IMG/VR virus record: IMGVR_UViG_3300011113_000640
Span: 248,001-312,000 of that record
Source: a virus
Length of the DNA: 64,000 bases
Reading direction: 5' to 3' (one strand)
Under the pieces are notes generated by a model. That model was given only the letters and a program-made list of their open reading frames with translations, made no database searches and had not been told where the DNA came from. The position numbers and the translations under genes were made by a program. This document shows, one piece after another, positions 16,981-24,033 of the stretch. Position 1 is the first letter of the stretch; each line of letters starts with the position of its first letter.

Positions 16981-17300
16981 GTGCCAAACTTCAACAAGAA
17001 CAAGGTATGCCTCTGTTCATCCAATATTTTATAGCGTAAATCCACACCTTCGGGCTGTATGGTCATTTCTATGCCATAAACTTCACGCAGGTATCCCGGA
17101 AAACTCATGTCATGAACACCAGACTTCCAACGCTGATCCCATTCCTGTTTGACTTTCATTAGACGTCGGTAGATATCTTGATTTTCACCCAATATGGTAT
17201 CAATCCTGGCTTCGGGTGTGGCATAGTATTCATCCTTGGCCTTGTCCACCAAGCGTTGGCCAAATTCATACACACGAGTTCGAATATCGTCTTTACTCAT
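16977..17300 (-). CDS. Small array protein 3 (helical domain plus FxLK tail)
   Basis: 107 aa. The first 70 residues form predicted charged helices (RTRVYEFGQRLVDKAKDEYY, then KVKQEWDQRW). The end is LRYKILDEQRHTLFLLKFGT, matching the shared tail. It overlaps the next gene upstream by eight bases. It is longer than the other members because of the helical N-terminal part. Function unknown. Confidence 0.65.
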   Translation of the reverse strand: MSKDDIRTRVYEFGQRLVDKAKDEYYATPEARIDTILGENQDIYRRLMKVKQEWDQRWKSGVHDMSFPGYLREVYGIEMTIQPEGVDLRYKILDEQRHTLFLLKFGT

Positions 17301-17574
17301 CTTCCCACCACTTTATGGTCCGGGCACGCAGTTTGATCATGGTAAACTCACGATCATCCACACGACCTCTGTATATACCCCAGTGCGGTTTGACCAGGTA
17401 AACACCATTGGCATTCTCCAACCAAACTCTACGGCTATTGGACATGAAGTCGTCGTGCGTCTTGAAACACATGCGGCCGCCTTCGGCCGGAGAACAGTTG
17501 GGCATGCACCAAAGATGCCACTGTTCCAGGTTGGCTTTTTGAGTGCGTTCATCAAGTTCGTAGTAGTAGTTCAT
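17293..17574 (-). CDS. Small array protein 4
   Basis: 93 aa, starting MNYYYELDERTQKANLEQW. It has three cysteines (LWCMPNCSP, RMCFKT) and ends VDDREFTMIKLRARTIKWWE, a variant of the shared tail with the last residues repeated or extended. Its ATG overlaps the upstream stop as ATGA. No enzyme motif recognised. Confidence 0.65.
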   Translation of the reverse strand: MNYYYELDERTQKANLEQWHLWCMPNCSPAEGGRMCFKTHDDFMSNSRRVWLENANGVYLVKPHWGIYRGRVDDREFTMIKLRARTIKWWEDE

Positions 17575-17801
17575 CGATCCCAGACCAATTTAAATGTAGT
17601 AGCGTCTCGGGCATCCTCAAATCTAAAAGCAAATCCTTCAGTTTTCTTCCAACCATGCAAGTGCCAACGACCATATCCTGGATGATGATCGCACCACTTG
17701 GTTATGGCATTAGGGCTACGGTCAGCGTTGTTTAACATGGTATCCCAGGAAATCACAACTTCAGTCCAGTCAGGTGGCGGCCATGTTTCTAACTGTGTCA
17801 T
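17571..17801 (-). CDS. Small array protein 5
   Basis: 76 aa. The N-terminal WPPPDWTEVVISWDTML is followed by the family core ITKWCDHHPGYGRWHLHGW and the tail FRFEDARDATTFKLVWDR. The KWC-D-H-x3-G-x-W core aligns by eye with the products of 18007-18177 (KWCRDHCEGTW) and 18174-18392 (DWCRANIGEFDQEW). Coupled to both neighbours by ATGA overlaps. Function unknown. Confidence 0.7.
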   Translation of the reverse strand: MTQLETWPPPDWTEVVISWDTMLNNADRSPNAITKWCDHHPGYGRWHLHGWKKTEGFAFRFEDARDATTFKLVWDR

Positions 17802-18010
17802 TCGAACCGCATCCTAAAAAACGTTTCCTGAGCAGGATCACGAAATATGAATCTGACCTCAGGATGTGCATGTGATGAGTCATCATAGCCGTCATAGGGA
17901 TCTGGTCTGTATTCCCAGGTAAAATCTTGATTGATTACCAAGCCAGCGATCAAGACCTGTTCCTTGAGATCCAGGGCCTGTTGTGCGTTTTGAACAAGAA
18001 TTCGTATCAT
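17798..18010 (-). CDS. Small array protein 6
   Basis: 70 aa from the ATG at 18010, which overlaps the upstream TGA as ATGA; a GTG two codons earlier is less likely. It starts MIRILVQNAQQALDLKEQV, has FTWEYRPDPYDGYDD, and ends RFIFRDPAQETFFRMRFE, a clear version of the shared tail. Function unknown. Confidence 0.7.
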   Translation of the reverse strand: MIRILVQNAQQALDLKEQVLIAGLVINQDFTWEYRPDPYDGYDDSSHAHPEVRFIFRDPAQETFFRMRFE

Positions 18011-18177
18011 GCCCACCTTAACATAAAAATCATATAGTCCGAATCCAAATCAAATTCAAATACACCTTCGCTAATGAACCGCCAGGTGCCTTCACAGTGA
18101 TCTCTACACCACTTGATACAAGGTGTCCAACCCACATACTTGGGACTATCAGGAGGCAATATGCTAGCCACTTTCAT
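18007..18177 (-). CDS. Small array protein 7 (56 aa)
   Basis: 56 aa, starting MKVASILPPDSPKYVGW, with the core PCIKWCRDHCEGTWRF and the tail FEFDLDSDYMIFMLRWA. It is the shortest member and consists of little more than the core plus tail, so it may represent the minimal domain. Its start and stop overlap both neighbours by four bases, which is why it is easily missed. Confidence 0.7.
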   Translation of the reverse strand: MKVASILPPDSPKYVGWTPCIKWCRDHCEGTWRFISEGVFEFDLDSDYMIFMLRWA

Positions 18178-18392
18178 TCCCACCTCAATTTAAACAACAC
18201 AGCATGTCGCTCATCTCGGAACATGTAGGTGCTCTTGTAGTCTGTATATATGCTTTGAGCTGCTATGTCTTCGCCCAGCTTGTACCACTCCTGATCAAAC
18301 TCACCAATGTTTGCCCGGCACCAGTCGCACACTTCTGGCCAAGGGTGGCTGGTATAGCAGATGTATGGCCATTCAGGATCAGGCAGGCGCAT
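18174..18392 (-). CDS. Small array protein 8
   Basis: 72 aa from the ATG at 18392; a TTG start 21 bases further upstream is possible. It has MRLPDPEWPYICYTSHPWPE, the core VCDWCRANIGEFDQEWYKL, and the tail YMFRDERHAVLFKLRWE, the best match to the family consensus. It overlaps the upstream gene by 14 bases. Function unknown. Confidence 0.7.
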   Translation of the reverse strand: MRLPDPEWPYICYTSHPWPEVCDWCRANIGEFDQEWYKLGEDIAAQSIYTDYKSTYMFRDERHAVLFKLRWE

Positions 18393-18723
18393 GCTGTCTC
18401 CACCGGAGTTCAAACATGGTCAGGGCTGGATCGCTGACGTAGATCCTGTATTCTTGATATCTACAACTCCAGGCCCAGTCGGTGTTGAGGTAGCTGAAAT
18501 CGTGGATGTCTATGTTCATACGCACCTTGCTGGCAACCATTTCTCTGCGGGTGTCTACTTCCTGGCTCCACCCGTAGGTTTCGTTGAACCATTTTCTAGC
18601 ACGGTCAAAGTCTAACACTCCTGTGCCCATGCCCCAGTCACGATTTTTATGGAATTCAATCATGTAGTTGAATTCTTCCCAGTAAGCGTATCTACGATCC
18701 AGTCGGGTAACGGTATAGTTCAT
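18379..18723 (-). CDS. Small array protein 9
   Basis: 114 aa. The N-terminal part (MNYTVTRLDRRYAYWEEFNY, then LDFDRARKWFNETYGW) is longer than in its neighbours; the end is YRIYVSDPALTMFELRWRQ, the shared tail. It is the first gene of the array after the MoxR gene and is preceded by the alternative hairpins at 18742-18782. Function unknown. Confidence 0.7.
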   Translation of the reverse strand: MNYTVTRLDRRYAYWEEFNYMIEFHKNRDWGMGTGVLDFDRARKWFNETYGWSQEVDTRREMVASKVRMNIDIHDFSYLNTDWAWSCRYQEYRIYVSDPALTMFELRWRQHAPA

Positions 18724-18741
18724 ATGCAGTTAATCAAAGGC

Positions 18742-18782
18742 GGAAGGCTGTGAGACACAGCCTTGTTGAACCACAGCCTTCC
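18742..18782 (-). promoter_or_regulatory. Mutually exclusive RNA hairpins after the MoxR gene
   Basis: In the minus-strand RNA, GGAAGGCTGTG, AAGGCTGTG and CACAGCCTTCC follow one another. The third element can pair with the first (11 bp, 19-nt interior) or with the second (9 bp, 3-nt loop TCT). No T-run follows, so this is not a simple terminator. It lies between the MoxR stop and the first array gene and could control read-through, processing or stability. Confidence 0.6.
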
Positions 18783-18792
18783 GGGCCTATTC

Positions 18793-19878
18793 CTAGGCCG
18801 AAGCTTGCAAAATATACTTGCCGAAGCGGTTGTGGAACTCATCAAAGTTCTTGAGCTTGGTAGGCTGGAACGGAAGATTGTAGGTGGTAAGTGCAATACG
18901 GGCACCCATGACCACAAGCTCAGTCTCAAAGTTTTGCATCATGTACTTGAAGAAATGGTCGGCCATTTCATGGAACTGTTTGTCTGGCACTTTCTTCTCG
19001 ATAGCACCTTTGAGCTCGTAGCACATGCTGATAACCAGAGAGTACATGGCACTGACTTCTTTGACATTGAGATCTTTCTCTTTGCCGCTCAGGATGTCTT
19101 CGGGCTTGGGCATGCGTCCAGCAACCTTGCGGTGTGCCATGAATTTCACAGCCAGACCTTCGCCTACTGTACCTGCAATCAAGTTCATGATGGTGTCATC
19201 ATCGCCGTCTTCATCTTCAAGAATCTGGCTTACGAATGTCCATGACCTTGGTGTAGCAAAGGCACGGCTGGCTGATTTGGGATCAAAGTCATACAGGTCC
19301 TGCTTGGCAAAACTCAAATAACCAACCACGTCTTTGTGGATGTTGTTGTTGACTGCCCACTCTTGATATGACGCAAAGTCCACACGCATTTCTTGGTGTA
19401 TGAAACGATTTGCCAAGGGCGTGGGCATGCGATAGGTCACACCCTTGTCGCTTTCGCGATTACCGGCAGCAACCAAGACCACGTTTTCAGGCAAGAAGTA
19501 TTTGCCCACACGACGATTCAGGATCAACTGATAGGCCGCGGCTTGCACCGAAGGAGCGGCACTATTCATCTCATCCAAGAATAGCACCACGATGGGATAC
19601 TGGCTGGCAAATTCCGCAGTTGGCAAATCCACTGGCTCGGCCCAGTCCATTTTGCCCGACTCTTTGTTGTAAAACGGAATACCACGGATATCCGTAGGCT
19701 CCATCTGACCAAGTCGGAGATCGATCATGTAACCACCAAGTTCGGCAGCAATATCGGCCACCAGTTCACTTTTACCGATACCAGGAGGACCCCAGAGGAA
19801 TAAGGGGCGTTTTTTGCTGAATGCTTTGAGCAAGCTCTTACGGGCCTGCACCGATGTTACGGTTCTTGTTTCTGACAT
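18793..19878 (-). CDS. MoxR-type AAA+ ATPase
   Basis: 361 aa. Walker A is FLWGPPGIGKSELV near residue 30, Walker B is PIVVLFLDEMNSA, sensor 1 is VVLVAAGNRES, and the arginine-finger region is MPTPLANRFIHQEM. The C-terminal lid is helical. MoxR ATPases act with VWA proteins; the VWA gene lies downstream in the same orientation. It has its own TTGACC/TATAAT promoter and an about 40-base leader with a weak ribosome binding site. The last codons contain a 6-bp inverted repeat (GGCCTA...TAGGCC). Likely a cytoplasmic remodelling ATPase with an unknown phage or host target. Confidence 0.9.
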   Translation of the reverse strand: MSETRTVTSVQARKSLLKAFSKKRPLFLWGPPGIGKSELVADIAAELGGYMIDLRLGQMEPTDIRGIPFYNKESGKMDWAEPVDLPTAEFASQYPIVVLFLDEMNSAAPSVQAAAYQLILNRRVGKYFLPENVVLVAAGNRESDKGVTYRMPTPLANRFIHQEMRVDFASYQEWAVNNNIHKDVVGYLSFAKQDLYDFDPKSASRAFATPRSWTFVSQILEDEDGDDDTIMNLIAGTVGEGLAVKFMAHRKVAGRMPKPEDILSGKEKDLNVKEVSAMYSLVISMCYELKGAIEKKVPDKQFHEMADHFFKYMMQNFETELVVMGARIALTTYNLPFQPTKLKNFDEFHNRFGKYILQASA

Positions 19879-19924
19879 GGCTGTGTCCTATAAAAAGTTG
19901 AAGAAATTTTACTACTATAGAACT

Positions 19925-19953
19925 ATTATACAACAAACGGAATTATTGGTCAA
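19925..19953 (-). promoter_or_regulatory. Sigma70-type promoter for the MoxR operon
   Basis: Minus strand TTGACC (19948-19953), 17-base spacer AATAATTCCGTTTGTTG, TATAAT (19925-19930). The spacer start AATAAxTCCGTTT is shared with the VWA promoter, so both may bind the same regulator. The -35 box lies over the last codons of the PP-loop gene. Confidence 0.85.
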
Positions 19954-21091
19954 CCTGTGTGTAAGTGCCAATTTTATACAAGTGACTTAGATGCCCACGT
20001 AACCCTTCATACACGGTTCCGCTGTTGAACCATTGTTTGCCACAGATTCTTTCTAGTTCGTGTAAACTATTTACCCATTTGGTTTTGGCTTCAAATTCGC
20101 CTTCGATGAACCAGCGGCTTAACTCGTTCCATACAGCTCGCGTGGGCTTTTTGATTTGCCAGGTATCATGTTTCCAGTCTGGATAAATGCTGAAATTCAC
20201 TTCGCGATAATAGTCTTCGTCGTGAAAATTGGCAATGTTGTTGGTGTGCTTGATAAGATGTATCCGATTGGTTGACTTCAGCCAGTTTACCACCACGTGA
20301 CTTTGTTTGACCGCCAACTCGGGCAGATTTGGCGACCAATAAAAGTATTCATCGTTTTCCCAATACTCGCCAAGAATATCATTGGTAGGCAAGGTTCCGG
20401 TGGTCATGATCACATCTAAAAAAGCAAAATAAATGTTTGTATCATCTCTCAACAGTCGGGGTTTGTCTACCCCATAAACAAACCCAACCTTTTTGCCCCG
20501 GTGTAATAATTCATTGTGCTCGCGAAATATCTTGTGAAATCGCGATCGTACCATACAGGTAGGATCAAATCTAACTCCAGCGGTCCAGAACCAATCAGGA
20601 TTGTTGGCTGCTTCTAGTATGTTCTTGGTCCAGTCATATACATTGACCTTGATGTTGTGATCGGCCACCAACCTGCGAAGTTGCGGCAAGGCCTGCTGGA
20701 TTTCTCGGGTGTAGTAGCCTGGTGTAGTATCAGATCCCAAACGTGCATATTCTTGTTCTTCAGCTTCGAATGCTCCAAACATATAAACTTCGTCCAGCTT
20801 GATGTTGTTTTTGATAAAAGTTCGAAGGATATACCAGGAATCAACTCCTCCGGAATAAAACAGCACCAAATGATCATAGGCTTCTCGCAGTTGCAAGGCA
20901 CGTTGACGATACAGCTCTTCCAGAGCTACCGGAGGATCTAGGTCCCAGCGGGCAGTACCAAAGATACTGTCATGATAATCCCATTCTATATGTTGCCCAG
21001 AAGAGTTGGCTTCCAGTATGGCTTCTAGTTTGTTGAAAAAGGGCCGACCATTGCAGGTATAAACCCCTTTGTTGTGATACAAATATGTCAT
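19943..21091 (-). CDS. PP-loop ATP pyrophosphatase-like protein
   Basis: 382 aa. The PP-loop LVLFYSGGVDSWYILRTFIK near residue 75 marks an ATP-pyrophosphatase fold, as in asparagine synthetase C-domains, QueC, ThiI and PAPS reductases. It is preceded by a short domain with DPPVALEELYRQRALQLREA, which resembles the asparagine-synthetase lead-in helix. The C-terminal cysteine cluster of QueC is absent, so I do not call it QueC. The start overlaps the Bug gene stop as ATGA. Substrate unknown. Confidence 0.7.
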   Translation of the reverse strand: MTYLYHNKGVYTCNGRPFFNKLEAILEANSSGQHIEWDYHDSIFGTARWDLDPPVALEELYRQRALQLREAYDHLVLFYSGGVDSWYILRTFIKNNIKLDEVYMFGAFEAEEQEYARLGSDTTPGYYTREIQQALPQLRRLVADHNIKVNVYDWTKNILEAANNPDWFWTAGVRFDPTCMVRSRFHKIFREHNELLHRGKKVGFVYGVDKPRLLRDDTNIYFAFLDVIMTTGTLPTNDILGEYWENDEYFYWSPNLPELAVKQSHVVVNWLKSTNRIHLIKHTNNIANFHDEDYYREVNFSIYPDWKHDTWQIKKPTRAVWNELSRWFIEGEFEAKTKWVNSLHELERICGKQWFNSGTVYEGLRGHLSHLYKIGTYTQVDQ

Positions 21092-22002
21092 TGGGCGATG
21101 TTGTTTCTATGTCTGTAAAGTAATTGTTCTAACAATCTCACATGTTTGTTATAATACATGGTCACAGGAACATTGTCAAATTGACTGGGTCGCATGTCAC
21201 TGAGACTTTGTATGGTAGCAAGGCCAATTTGACTGGTGGCCTGTGTCAGGATTCGTGCAATCTCATCCTGACGCTGAGATCGCATGGTACGATTGGCAAT
21301 CACAATATTGAACACTGTGGGTGCAGTTATGCCTTGTTCCGCCAGAGTTTTCACTGCCGGCAAGTCTGGATGACGCTTGGGGCAACTCATGGCCAACATT
21401 TGTAGCCGTGGATTTCTGGCTTTCATTTGTTGATAGTTGGCCACTCGTTCCAATACCATGTTCACAGAACCATCACCGGTCATCAGCAACAAGGCATCCA
21501 TGTTGCTTTTGAAAGGCACATACCGCACTGTGAAACCATAGCGTGATGCTAATTGTAAAGCGGTCAAGTGTGCGGCATTGCCTATGCCCACACCGCCCAC
21601 GACCAATTCACGCCGACCTTGTAGGCTGGCCACACCCTGACGTTCATCGCCGACATTGGTTATAACCCCCCAGCAGGCATCGCCCATGCTCCATACAGGA
21701 TCATAGTCCGTGAGATTCAAGCGTCCGGCCACGGTTTGTTCTACAAATTTGGGTGCCACGATGGCTACACGGTTCTGTGGTTGTTCGTCCATGTACCGCA
21801 CGGCCAAGATTTGTTCGCCGCCGGGCCGGAATTCCAATATAAAATTGTATTGTGATTGGTTGCGATTGGCCTGTTCTATAATTCGAAACATAGCCGGCGA
21901 TCCTGAGTGGCTGGCACTGTAAGGACTTACTATGGTTATAGTTTCTGCACTCAATACAAAATTTGACCAAAAGGTCAACATTATTAATGCTAATTTTATC
22001 AT
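21088..22002 (-). CDS. Bug/TctC-type periplasmic solute-binding protein
   Basis: 304 aa. A signal peptide (MIKLALIMLTFWSNFVLSA, cleavage before ET) is followed by TITIVSPYSASHSGSP in the family's ligand-loop position, then VGGVGIGNAAHLTALQLA, VRYVPFKSNMDALLLMTGDG and AMSCPKRHPDLPAVKTLAEQ, close to Bug motifs such as SPKR-P-L-P-V-T-x-E-G. Family members bind carboxylates for tripartite tricarboxylate transporters and are abundant in Burkholderiales. Slightly shorter than usual (about 320 aa). It has a promoter, a 70-base leader and an AGGAGA site. It was probably acquired from a host. Confidence 0.75.
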   Translation of the reverse strand: MIKLALIMLTFWSNFVLSAETITIVSPYSASHSGSPAMFRIIEQANRNQSQYNFILEFRPGGEQILAVRYMDEQPQNRVAIVAPKFVEQTVAGRLNLTDYDPVWSMGDACWGVITNVGDERQGVASLQGRRELVVGGVGIGNAAHLTALQLASRYGFTVRYVPFKSNMDALLLMTGDGSVNMVLERVANYQQMKARNPRLQMLAMSCPKRHPDLPAVKTLAEQGITAPTVFNIVIANRTMRSQRQDEIARILTQATSQIGLATIQSLSDMRPSQFDNVPVTMYYNKHVRLLEQLLYRHRNNIAQ

Positions 22003-22071
22003 TGTTTCTCCTAAATTTTTAATTTTTAAGAGCTTGCAGAAGAACTCTGCTACGGCTCGGCGTTATGTATT

Positions 22072-22100
22072 ATGATACAATAAAGACATCACTATGTCAA
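22072..22100 (-). promoter_or_regulatory. Sigma70-type promoter for the Bug gene
   Basis: Minus strand TTGACA (22095-22100), 17 bases, TATCAT (22072-22077). It reads into a 70-base leader that contains a small hairpin (GCAGA-TCTGC) and ends in AGGAGAAACA before the ATG at 22002. Confidence 0.7.
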
Positions 22101-22147
22101 GCGTCGATTTGAATGCCGACGTCGGAGTGATCCGGCGTTGCAGGATT

Positions 22148-22155
22148 TATTTATA
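22148..22155 (-). promoter_or_regulatory. T4-type late promoter box
   Basis: TATAAATA on the minus strand, the consensus of T4 late promoters, upstream of the early-type promoter of the Bug gene. Together they would allow early and late expression of that gene. Confidence 0.5.
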
Positions 22156-22158
22156 TGT

Positions 22159-22323
22159 TCAACGGCCTCGGCCGGCACTTCTTGTTGGAGGTTTTTTGCC
22201 TATCACAGGTGCCCGTTGTTTGACGGTTTTCCTTTCCACCTGTGGAGCATCATCATTTTCAGGATGATGGATTCCTTTTTTCTTGTCTGCGGCCTTCTTT
22301 AAGAAATCGCTCATTTTGCTCAT
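22159..22323 (-). CDS. Small basic protein
   Basis: 54 aa from ATG 22323 (MSKMSDFLKKAADKKKGIHH), ending in a Lys/Arg/Pro-rich tail (KKPPTRSAGRGR). The start is set by AAGGA upstream; the longer open frame runs through the tRNA and is not coding. It follows the tRNA by 17 bases and may be transcribed with it. It probably binds nucleic acid, judged from charge alone. Confidence 0.6.
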   Translation of the reverse strand: MSKMSDFLKKAADKKKGIHHPENDDAPQVERKTVKQRAPVIGKKPPTRSAGRGR

Positions 22324-22340
22324 AGTTGTTTCCTTGTTAA

Positions 22341-22424
22341 TGGTGCCCCCGGGGTGAATCGAACACCCTTTGAGTTTCCTCGACGGATTACAAATCCGTT
22401 GCAATCCCACTATGCGACAGGGGC
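22341..22424 (-). tRNA. tRNA with TGT anticodon and long variable arm
   Basis: 84 bases including CCA. The acceptor stem GCCCCTG/CGGGGGC, the T arm GGGTG-TTCGATT-CACCC and the anticodon stem ACGGA/TCCGT are all complete. The loop TTTGTAA puts TGT at positions 34-36 (Thr, ACA codons). The variable region is 14 bases and forms GAG-GAAA-CTC, a class II arm normal for Tyr, Leu or Ser but not Thr. A73 fits Tyr or Leu. The body resembles tRNA-Tyr with GTA slipped one base within the loop. Confidence 0.8.
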
Positions 22425-22437
22425 TTGGTTGTGATCA

Positions 22438-22908
22438 TTAAATGATTTTTCCTGTCGCAGCATCAACTGTCACAGGTGTGTGTTGCGCAAATGTAAATGT
22501 GTATGCAGGATTTTTCTGACTGGCCGTCTGTTTCAATGTGCAGTCAGACCAAACTTCTGTTATGCCGCTTTTGGTCAAAATCTCCACGGCCTGACTGCAA
22601 TTTATCGCAGGCGGATAAGTCCAGGGCTGACAATCCTTTACACGACTGTCATCTGGAAAGGGACCTGTGGCATGACCCGTGTTGCTGATCACAATGGCTG
22701 TAGGCCGATTGTCACGGGCACCCAGCCAGCAAGTGTAACAGTCACCACCATTGACACTGTTGGCCAACAGGAATTTACTTCCGTGTTGTACCAAATCAAT
22801 AACACTTTTGGCGCCCCAGACCTGCTGATCAAAACTCAACGTCGACATCAGTCCAACTTGTCTGACATAACTCAAAATGCGATTCAGTATGTTGTTAAAG
22901 ATTTTCAT
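22438..22908 (-). CDS. Hypothetical protein with cysteine pairs
   Basis: 156 aa. It starts MKIFNNILNRILSYVRQVG and has DCYTCWLGARDNRPTAIVIS, VKDCQPW and INCSQAVEILTKSGI. Four or five cysteines in a short soluble protein could bind metal or form disulfides. There is no clear signal peptide. The ATG overlaps the stop of the 73-aa basic gene upstream. I do not recognise the family. Confidence 0.6.
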   Translation of the reverse strand: MKIFNNILNRILSYVRQVGLMSTLSFDQQVWGAKSVIDLVQHGSKFLLANSVNGGDCYTCWLGARDNRPTAIVISNTGHATGPFPDDSRVKDCQPWTYPPAINCSQAVEILTKSGITEVWSDCTLKQTASQKNPAYTFTFAQHTPVTVDAATGKII

Positions 22909-23126
22909 GATTGCTCCGGGGATATTTGATCAGCCATGTCAATTGCAGGCTCTTTGTAGCCAGCTCTGCGTTTCAACAAGTCGATCCTGCGTTGAATTTT
23001 GGCCTGTTTCTTATTGGCCTGTGTTTTTTCTTTTAATTCGGTGAGTTGCTTTACACTGAGACTGACGATCCGGACCTCACCGTTTTTGGTGTAGCCAGGT
23101 TTTTTGCGATTGAGAGTTTTTGCCAT
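22905..23126 (-). CDS. Small basic protein, probably nucleic-acid binding
   Basis: 73 aa, starting MAKTLNRKKPGYTKNGEVRI, with a long Lys/Arg-rich helix (KEKTQANKKQAKIQRRIDLL) and an acidic end. It is linked by ATGA to the next gene. The composition suggests RNA or DNA binding. Family not recognised. Confidence 0.6.
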   Translation of the reverse strand: MAKTLNRKKPGYTKNGEVRIVSLSVKQLTELKEKTQANKKQAKIQRRIDLLKRRAGYKEPAIDMADQISPEQS

Positions 23127-23181
23127 GATTGTGATCCTGTTTGATAATTTTACTTAGTGTTATCACGGCAAGTTTTTAAAA

Positions 23182-24033
23182 TTATTGACATTCCTGCCAG
23201 GTCCAAAATCCGTTGTAAAATTCCGGCAAACGCCGGGCTGTTGGATCCCACGAAAACAGGAATTTTTTTCCAGCCCGAGGAACTAGTAATTTTTGTGGCG
23301 GAGGCCAATCGGTGGTATAGCTTATGCCTAGACATGGCAATCCTTGATAACTGGTATGATCTTTGACAACCACCGTGGCAGATTTGTATTCTGTGAGATC
23401 CAAAACGAACTCAATTTTTTGATCACAGGTGCCGGGTCCAATCTTGACTATGCCGTCAAATGTTTGACTGGGTTTTATCAAGTTTGTGTTGTTCACAGCA
23501 TCGTAAAAACCTCGGGGCAAGGAATCATAGTTCAGCATGACTCTTGGTTGGCAGTCTGATAAATTGTTATCGAGCTGACCTTCGTAGACCGCAACATCTA
23601 TGGCCCAGACATCAGGCACACTGACGTAAGGTGTTTTGAATATCTGGTTGGCATGACTCCAGATTTTTTTCATGGTTGAGTTGGTTATAAACTGACATCC
23701 TAAGGGTTCGCACAGAAAAATGTCAATATTTTGGGGAACATCGTCGGGAGTCAGTGAGAGAAAATCAGCAGTGCTCACTGAGTGCCTGCCATGGTATCCT
23801 GCGTGATCCAGGATGTCACGGGTCAACGCAGTTCTGGCCGATCTAACGTCAACTCCGTAGTAGTGGCTGGCACCAAATTCAAGACAGTATGCACCCAGCA
23901 AACCAACGCCGGTGCCTACTTCGAATACAGTTCGATCTTTGACAAGATTTTTAAGGATTTCTCGATACCAATTAGATCTAGGTGTATCATTGATGTAGGT
24001 CAAGGCCACATTTACTTCAGGATGTCTTATCAT
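23182..24033 (-). CDS. SAM-dependent methyltransferase, class I (PRMT-like layout)
   Basis: 283 aa. Motif I is TVFEVGTGVGLLGAYCLEFG, the acidic strand 2 is YYGVDVRSART, and the motif IV position is NIDIFLCEPLGCQF. The C-terminal half is a beta-rich domain (VEFVLDLTEYKSATVVV and GLPCLGISYTTDW), as in arginine methyltransferase-type enzymes. The double-E loop is only partly kept. The start overlaps the SDR gene end by 17 bases. Target unknown: protein, nucleic acid and small molecule are all possible. Confidence 0.75.
   Translation of the reverse strand: MIRHPEVNVALTYINDTPRSNWYREILKNLVKDRTVFEVGTGVGLLGAYCLEFGASHYYGVDVRSARTALTRDILDHAGYHGRHSVSTADFLSLTPDDVPQNIDIFLCEPLGCQFITNSTMKKIWSHANQIFKTPYVSVPDVWAIDVAVYEGQLDNNLSDCQPRVMLNYDSLPRGFYDAVNNTNLIKPSQTFDGIVKIGPGTCDQKIEFVLDLTEYKSATVVVKDHTSYQGLPCLGISYTTDWPPPQKLLVPRAGKKFLFSWDPTARRLPEFYNGFWTWQECQ

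Noticed and set aside
19943-21091. QueC assignment for the PP-loop gene
   Set aside because: The PP-loop is present but the QueC C-terminal cysteine site is not, and the N-terminal part is unlike QueC.
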